Of a DNA stretch of 64,000 nt, positions 60,260 through 64,000 are shown in pieces; position 1 is the first letter of the stretch, and the number at the start of each line of letters is the position of its first letter. Location: positions 372,001 through 436,000 of the forward strand of contig CAVTIA010000002.1 in assembly GCA_963734635.1 (NCBI GenBank), in the 5' to 3' direction. The stretch is from DATCJA01 sp963734635. Its GTDB lineage: Bacteria; Acidobacteriota; Vicinamibacteria; Vicinamibacterales; UBA2999. Position numbers and translations under genes: made by a program. The notes under the pieces were generated by a model. It saw only the letters and a list, made by a program, of their open reading frames with translations. It had not been told where the DNA came from and ran no database searches.

Positions 60260-61987
60260 TCACCAATCCGCCGGCCGATAATCCTTCAAAAACTGTCCCC
60301 ACATGTGCGTGCATGTGTTGAATCCGCTGACGATCGGATCGAGGATGCGTGCGGCGCCGTCTATCGCGTCGAGCGGCGGGTGAAAGCGCTGTTCGACGAC
60401 TTTGCGCGCGGAAATCTCGACCGGGTCCTCGTCGGTGATCCACCCCGTGTCGACGCTGTTCATGTGGATACCGTCATGGTGATAGTCGGCGGCCGACGTG
60501 CGCGTCATCATGTTCAGCGCCGCCTTCGCCATGTTCGTGTGCGGATGCCTCGTTGTCTTGAATTTGCGGTAGAACTGCCCTTCCATCGCTGACACGTTCA
60601 CGATGTGCTTGTCGCGCTCCGGTGTGCGCAGCATGAGCGGCTTCAGACGCGCGTTGAGAATGAACGGGGCAATCGCATTCACCAGGTGCACTTCGAGTAG
60701 TTCCACGGACGGCACTTCCGCGAGCAGCAGCCGCCACGAGTTGCGTTCGCGCAAGTCGACCTGCTGCAGATCCGTATCGAGCTGCCCTTCCGGAAACAGG
60801 TCCTTCTGAGCCGCCAGCTCCTCCGGCAGCAGCGGGAACTGCGACAATTCCGCAGCAAGCGTCAACCCGGGAGCCTGTAGCGCGGGCGCCTCAGCCCAAG
60901 CGGCCGCCTCACGAACGTAGTGTCCGGCTTGAGCCGGACCGTCGTCGTCGTAGTGTCCGCCTTCAGCCGGACGTTCACCGCGACCCCGGGACGAGCCTTC
61001 AGGCAGCATGTAATAGCCGCGCAATCCTTCGTACGCGCCGACGAGCCTTCGAACGTGGAGCGGCATGTCGCCGAGTGCAGCTGTCTCCGCGGCCATCATG
61101 TGTGCGTAGAAGTCCGGTGGCCGCCGAACGGTCTGACACGCATTGTTGACGATGAAGTCGAGGCGGGCGCGCGTGGCGAGCAGTTCGCGGCAGAACGCCT
61201 CGATGCTCGGCGTGTGTCGCAGGTCCAGACCGAAGACCTCCAGCCGTTCTCCCCACTGCTCGAAATCGGACTCCTGCGCGTACCGCTTCGCCGCATCACG
61301 AGGAAACCTCGTCGTCACGATCAGGCGCGCGCCGGCTCGAAGCAGTTTCAGGCCGGTTTGATAGCCGATTTTCACGCGGCCGCCGGTCAAGAGCGCCGTG
61401 CGCCCGCGCAGGTCCGCCAGCTCGGTGCGTTTGCGAAAGTTGAAGGCGGCGCACTCCGGACACAGCTGATCGTAGAAGTCGTGTATCAGCGAATACTTCT
61501 GCTTGCACACATAGCAATGCTGCAACTCCTCGGTGCAACGGTGCGAGGATGCGAGGTGCGAGGCGAGGTGCGATGGTGCGTGCGATGGTGCGCAGTGCGA
61601 AGGTGCGATGGTGCGGCCTTCGGAACTCGGCGGTGCGATGTCCGGTTGGCTGCGCTGAGGCTCCAATGGAGCCGAGTCGGATCTGAACACGTTCGGCGTA
61701 TGAAAGGCTGGTTTGCGCCGCCGCGTCTGAATTCCTGTTGCCGCACGTGCAAGTTGATCGCGCTCGACGCGTGCGGCCCTTCGCTGACGCGCCATGATCT
61801 TTGCCATGCGTCGCCGTTCAACACGGTCGGGATGGTAGACGCATGCCACCGCCTGCAGGAGTCGCCGGCGATCATCCTCGGGCACTCCTTCGAGCACACT
61901 CCGGTCGGCGGCGATCGATTCGAGCAGCTCGACGGTATCTCGAAGACGCGCCGCAAGCGTCTGCGTTGGAATTTCAGTTGTGGGCAT
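60260..61987 (-). CDS. Zinc-ribbon SDR oxidoreductase with two repeat insertions
   Basis: About 575 residues, far longer than a classical SDR. An N-terminal helical region (AARLRDTVELLESIAADRS) leads to a CxxC...CxxC ribbon (CYVCKQKY and LCPECAAF), then the SDR domain: ALLTGGRVKIGYQTGLKLLR, DFIVNNACQT, HIVNVSAMEGQF and the C-terminal MNSVDTGWITDEDP. YxxxK is replaced in the region TRHPHTNMAKAALNM, where the usual Tyr is His. Two insertions are repeat-derived: SHCAPSHAPSHLASHLASSH from GGTGCGA words (61536-61617), and the REP pair giving GGHYDDDGPAQAGHYV. Start ATG 61987. Confidence 0.82.
   Translation of the reverse strand: MPTTEIPTQTLAARLRDTVELLESIAADRSVLEGVPEDDRRRLLQAVACVYHPDRVERRRMAKIMARQRRAARVERDQLARAATGIQTRRRKPAFHTPNVFRSDSAPLEPQRSQPDIAPPSSEGRTIAPSHCAPSHAPSHLASHLASSHRCTEELQHCYVCKQKYSLIHDFYDQLCPECAAFNFRKRTELADLRGRTALLTGGRVKIGYQTGLKLLRAGARLIVTTRFPRDAAKRYAQESDFEQWGERLEVFGLDLRHTPSIEAFCRELLATRARLDFIVNNACQTVRRPPDFYAHMMAAETAALGDMPLHVRRLVGAYEGLRGYYMLPEGSSRGRGERPAEGGHYDDDGPAQAGHYVREAAAWAEAPALQAPGLTLAAELSQFPLLPEELAAQKDLFPEGQLDTDLQQVDLRERNSWRLLLAEVPSVELLEVHLVNAIAPFILNARLKPLMLRTPERDKHIVNVSAMEGQFYRKFKTTRHPHTNMAKAALNMMTRTSAADYHHDGIHMNSVDTGWITDEDPVEISARKVVEQRFHPPLDAIDGAARILDPIVSGFNTCTHMWGQFLKDYRPADW
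60915..60940. repeat. REP-like palindrome inside SDR gene, copy 1
   Basis: ACGTAGT then GTCCGGC-TTGA-GCCGGAC (60922-60939). In the gene's frame it encodes GPAQAGHYV. Confidence 0.88.
60949..60972. repeat. REP-like palindrome inside SDR gene, copy 2
   Basis: CGTAGT then GTCCGCC-TTCA-GCCGGAC, with one stem mismatch. It is a direct repeat of copy 1, separated by GTCGTCGTC, and encodes RPAEGGHYD in the same frame. Confidence 0.85.
61536..61617. repeat. GGTGCGA word repeat inside SDR gene
   Basis: Degenerate direct units (GGTGCGATGGTGCG, GATGCGAGGTGCGAGG) repeat about ten times and are translated as Ser-His-Leu-Ala/Pro units. The gene frame is kept. It resembles the intergenic word islands. Confidence 0.75.
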
Positions 61988-62023
61988 CAACTCAGGGTAA
62001 CCCAGTCGGCGTTCTGAAAAAGA

Positions 62024-62112
62024 AAGGGCGGACCTTTCGGCCCGCCCTTCGCAACGACGTCCGGAGGCCTAAAGGCCTCCGGCTACCAGTTACCAGCTAC
62101 TGCCAGCTACCA
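62024..62112. repeat. Hairpins and CTACCAG word island
   Basis: Hairpin 1 is AAGGGCGG/CCGCCCTT (62024-62049). Hairpin 2 is CCGGAGGCC-TAAA-GGCCTCCGG (62061-62082), a fourth stem with the same TAAA loop, followed directly by CTACCAG. Then come the words TTACCAGCTACTGCCAGCTACC. It separates the dienelactone hydrolase stop from the SDR start and may terminate the former. Confidence 0.7.
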
Positions 62113-62113
62113 G

Positions 62114-63016
62114 CTAGCTCGTCGCCCTTACGTACTTGTTGAACCACGCAACAGTGCGCTGCCACGCCTGTTCGGAAGCCGCCTTGTTGTAGCGCTGCGG
62201 TGTCGCGTCGTTGTTGAAACCGTGTACGGCACCCGGATAGATGTAGCCCTCGTGTCTGACGCCGGCAGCCTTCATGGCCGCCTCGTATTCGGGGTACGCG
62301 TCAACGAGGCGCTTGTCCTCGCCGCCGTGGTGCACGAGCACAGCCGCCTTGATCTTGGCGACGTCCGCGGCCGGTGGTGCACCGCCGTAGTACGGCACGG
62401 CGGCCTGCAGGTCGGCGCCCATCCGCACGGCCAGCGAGTTGGCGATGCCGCCGCCGAAGCAGAATCCCGTGACGCCGAGACGGCCGCTGCTGTCCGGACG
62501 ACTCTTCATCCACACCGCCGCAGCGTACAGGTCCTCGCCCATCTTGGCGCGATCTACCTTCCCGAACATCGCGCCACCCTTCTCGTCGTCCCCCGGATAT
62601 CCGCCGACGGATGTAAGACCGTCTGGAGCGAATGCCATGAAGTTCTCCAGCGCGAGGCGCCGGGCGATATCCTCGATGTGCGGGTTGAGGCCGCGGTTCT
62701 CGTGGACCACGAGGATCGCCGGCAGCCGGTTGGTTCCGGCGTTCGCCGGCCGCACCAGATAGCCTTTGATCGACCCGTTGCCCTGCGGCGACGGCACGGT
62801 CGCGTACTCGACCTTGATCCGCGAGTCCGTGGGCGACACCTGCTGCGCAGCCGCGTAGTTCGGTATCAACTGGTCGACGATGGCCGCGGCCGCCGCGCTG
62901 GAGACCGCGACCTTCTTCACGCGGTCCATGAACGAACGGCGATCGATGTGGCCGTGGATGTACAGGTTGTAAGCGTCAATCGCCTCCCGTGGCACAGGCG
63001 TTTTCGTCGGCTCCAT
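62114..63016 (-). CDS. Dienelactone hydrolase family protein
   Basis: The 300-residue alpha/beta hydrolase has the Cys nucleophile in VTGFCFGGGIAN, the Asp in HHGGEDKRLV and the His in PGAVHGFNND, plus ILVVHENRGLNPHIED, the Glu-Asn-Arg block that activates the Cys. The N-terminus resembles a Tat-type leader (RRSFMDRVKKVAVSSAAAAAI), so it may be exported. Family enzymes open lactones such as dienelactone; substrate here is unknown. ATG 63016 follows AGAGGAG. Confidence 0.9.
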   Translation of the reverse strand: MEPTKTPVPREAIDAYNLYIHGHIDRRSFMDRVKKVAVSSAAAAAIVDQLIPNYAAAQQVSPTDSRIKVEYATVPSPQGNGSIKGYLVRPANAGTNRLPAILVVHENRGLNPHIEDIARRLALENFMAFAPDGLTSVGGYPGDDEKGGAMFGKVDRAKMGEDLYAAAVWMKSRPDSSGRLGVTGFCFGGGIANSLAVRMGADLQAAVPYYGGAPPAADVAKIKAAVLVHHGGEDKRLVDAYPEYEAAMKAAGVRHEGYIYPGAVHGFNNDATPQRYNKAASEQAWQRTVAWFNKYVRATS

Positions 63017-63179
63017 AACAGCTCCTCTTGAAGATGTTCGGGGGATGAAAGCGTGTGGCGGAGAATATCACGTTCGCGTTGTTCCGGTACCTGCGTGCAG
63101 TTACTGTATGGGCGGGCCTGCTAGTCCTGGACGTGCGCGTCCCGCGGAGGTATCATTGGCGTCGATGAGGAGTGCGCTC

Positions 63180-64000
63180 ATGAAAGCAGCCCGTCGAGTT
63201 ACTGCCCTGCTTGGTCTTGGTGCCCTGTGTTTCTGCACTGTTGTGGTGGCGCAGCGAAGTTCAGGCCCGCCGCAGCCGCAGGCCGGTCGTTTGCCGGCCA
63301 TCGGCGCCGCGAGGCCCAACCGCGGAACGCTGGTGGAAAAGCCCGCCAACGCGATGCCCGTCGTGCCCGCCGGTTTCACCGTCAGCGTGTATGCAGAGCT
63401 GCAGGCCCCACGGATGATGGTCTACGCGCCCAATGGCGACCTGTTCGTCAGCTCGCCCGCAGCCAACAACATCACCGTGCTTCGTGATGCGAATAACGAC
63501 GGAGTGTTCGAGGCGCGGAGCGTGTACGCGGCGGGCACGCCGCCCGCGGGCCGCGCAGCAGCCCCTCCACCGGCCCCGGCCGCGCGGCCGCGGAGCCGCG
63601 CCTCCTGCTCCGGCGCCAGCCGTGAACCCGGCGATCAACGGTGCGATTCTCGGTGCATCCGCACCTGCCTGCGCACCGCCGCCGGAATTCAACAGCCGCG
63701 GACCTGGCATGGTGGCCGCCCCGTTCGGCATGGCGTTCCACAACGGGTACCTGTACGTAGGCAACACCGGCTCGCTGGTGCGCTTCAAGTACGCGAACGG
63801 GGATATGCAAGCGCAGGGTGAACCCGAGAAGCTGCTCGATTTTCCAGTCGGCGGGCACTCCACGCGAAACATCATCTTCAATCGAGCCGGCACGAAGATG
63901 TATGTCACCGTCGGTTCCCAGTCGAACAACAACGCGGGCGAGGACTGCCGGCGCGCGGCCGATTCTCGAGTTCAATCCGGACGGCTCCGGCTATCGGGTG
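63180..64000 (+). CDS. Glucose/sorbosone dehydrogenase-like exported protein, incomplete and frameshifted
   Basis: The start ATG at 63180 follows AGGAG; TATCAT at 63151 may be a -10. A signal peptide (VTALLGLGALCFCTVVVAQ) leads to a beta-propeller start: MPVVPAGFTVSVYAELQAPR, MMVYAPNGDLFVSSPAANNI, FGMAFHNGYLYVGNTGSLVR and MYVTVGSQSNNNAGED, typical of soluble PQQ-type sugar dehydrogenases. A low-complexity Pro/Ala segment near 63545-63650 holds indels. Another extra base near 63961 precedes ILEFNPDGSGYRV. The gene leaves the window at 64000, so cofactor residues cannot be judged. Confidence 0.82.

Overview
The window is GC-rich, densely coded bacterial DNA. The gene content points to an acidobacterium-like soil organism, possibly Vicinamibacteria. 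The indicators are tandem exported proteins carrying a TPDGKPD..GIW motif, a DUF6351 hydrolase, a MoxR/DUF58/BatA/DUF4175/DUF4159 operon, an Oar-like TonB receptor with a carboxypeptidase-regulatory domain, a lipoprotein M49 peptidase, a DUF3014 protein and many secreted hydrolases. This assignment is inference from gene families; there is no rRNA or marker gene here. No tRNA, rRNA, CRISPR array, IS element or prophage was recognised.

Layout. 0.3-3.5 kb: zinc alcohol dehydrogenase with an SRPBCC protein, divergent from an amino-acid permease. 3.6-10.3 kb: a five-gene minus-strand operon (four paralogous exported proteins plus DUF6351), divergent from a damaged phosphotriesterase-like gene. 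10.3-17.7 kb: SDR, zinc metallopeptidase, a three-subunit proton-translocating transhydrogenase operon with a VOC protein, a cystathionine beta-synthase-like enzyme and a BON lipoprotein. 17.9-33.4 kb: a long minus-strand array whose core is membrane VWA protein, caspase/C13-like protein, MoxR, DUF58, BatA, DUF4175 and two DUF4159 proteins, preceded by an acyltransferase, a third DUF4159 protein and DUF1761. 33.5-47.5 kb: M49 peptidase, membrane protein, DUF411, M28 peptidase, sulfatase, an OsmC/class V aminotransferase/S9 peptidase operon, an L,D-transpeptidase and a lipoprotein. 47.6-51.7 kb: formamidase and TonB receptor. 52.4-64 kb: Lhr helicase, DUF3014, membrane proteins, TMEM175-like channel, an SDR/holin-like/GT2 operon, dienelactone hydrolase, and the start of a sugar-dehydrogenase-like gene that leaves the window.

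Two themes run through the window. First, many genes (about 18 of 50) are broken by single-base indels, often in G/C runs, while protein similarity continues in another frame. I treat these as probable sequencing errors and give the span of the whole gene. Second, intergenic regions carry a rich set of palindromes. At least four stem sequences share one architecture: GTAG, then a GC-rich stem with a TTCA/TTTA-type loop (on the other strand a TGAA/TAAA loop followed by CTAC). That is the layout of REP elements moved by RAYT transposases. Three copies lie in frame inside protein-coding genes. A second class of islands consists of short degenerate words arranged as long imperfect inverted repeats.
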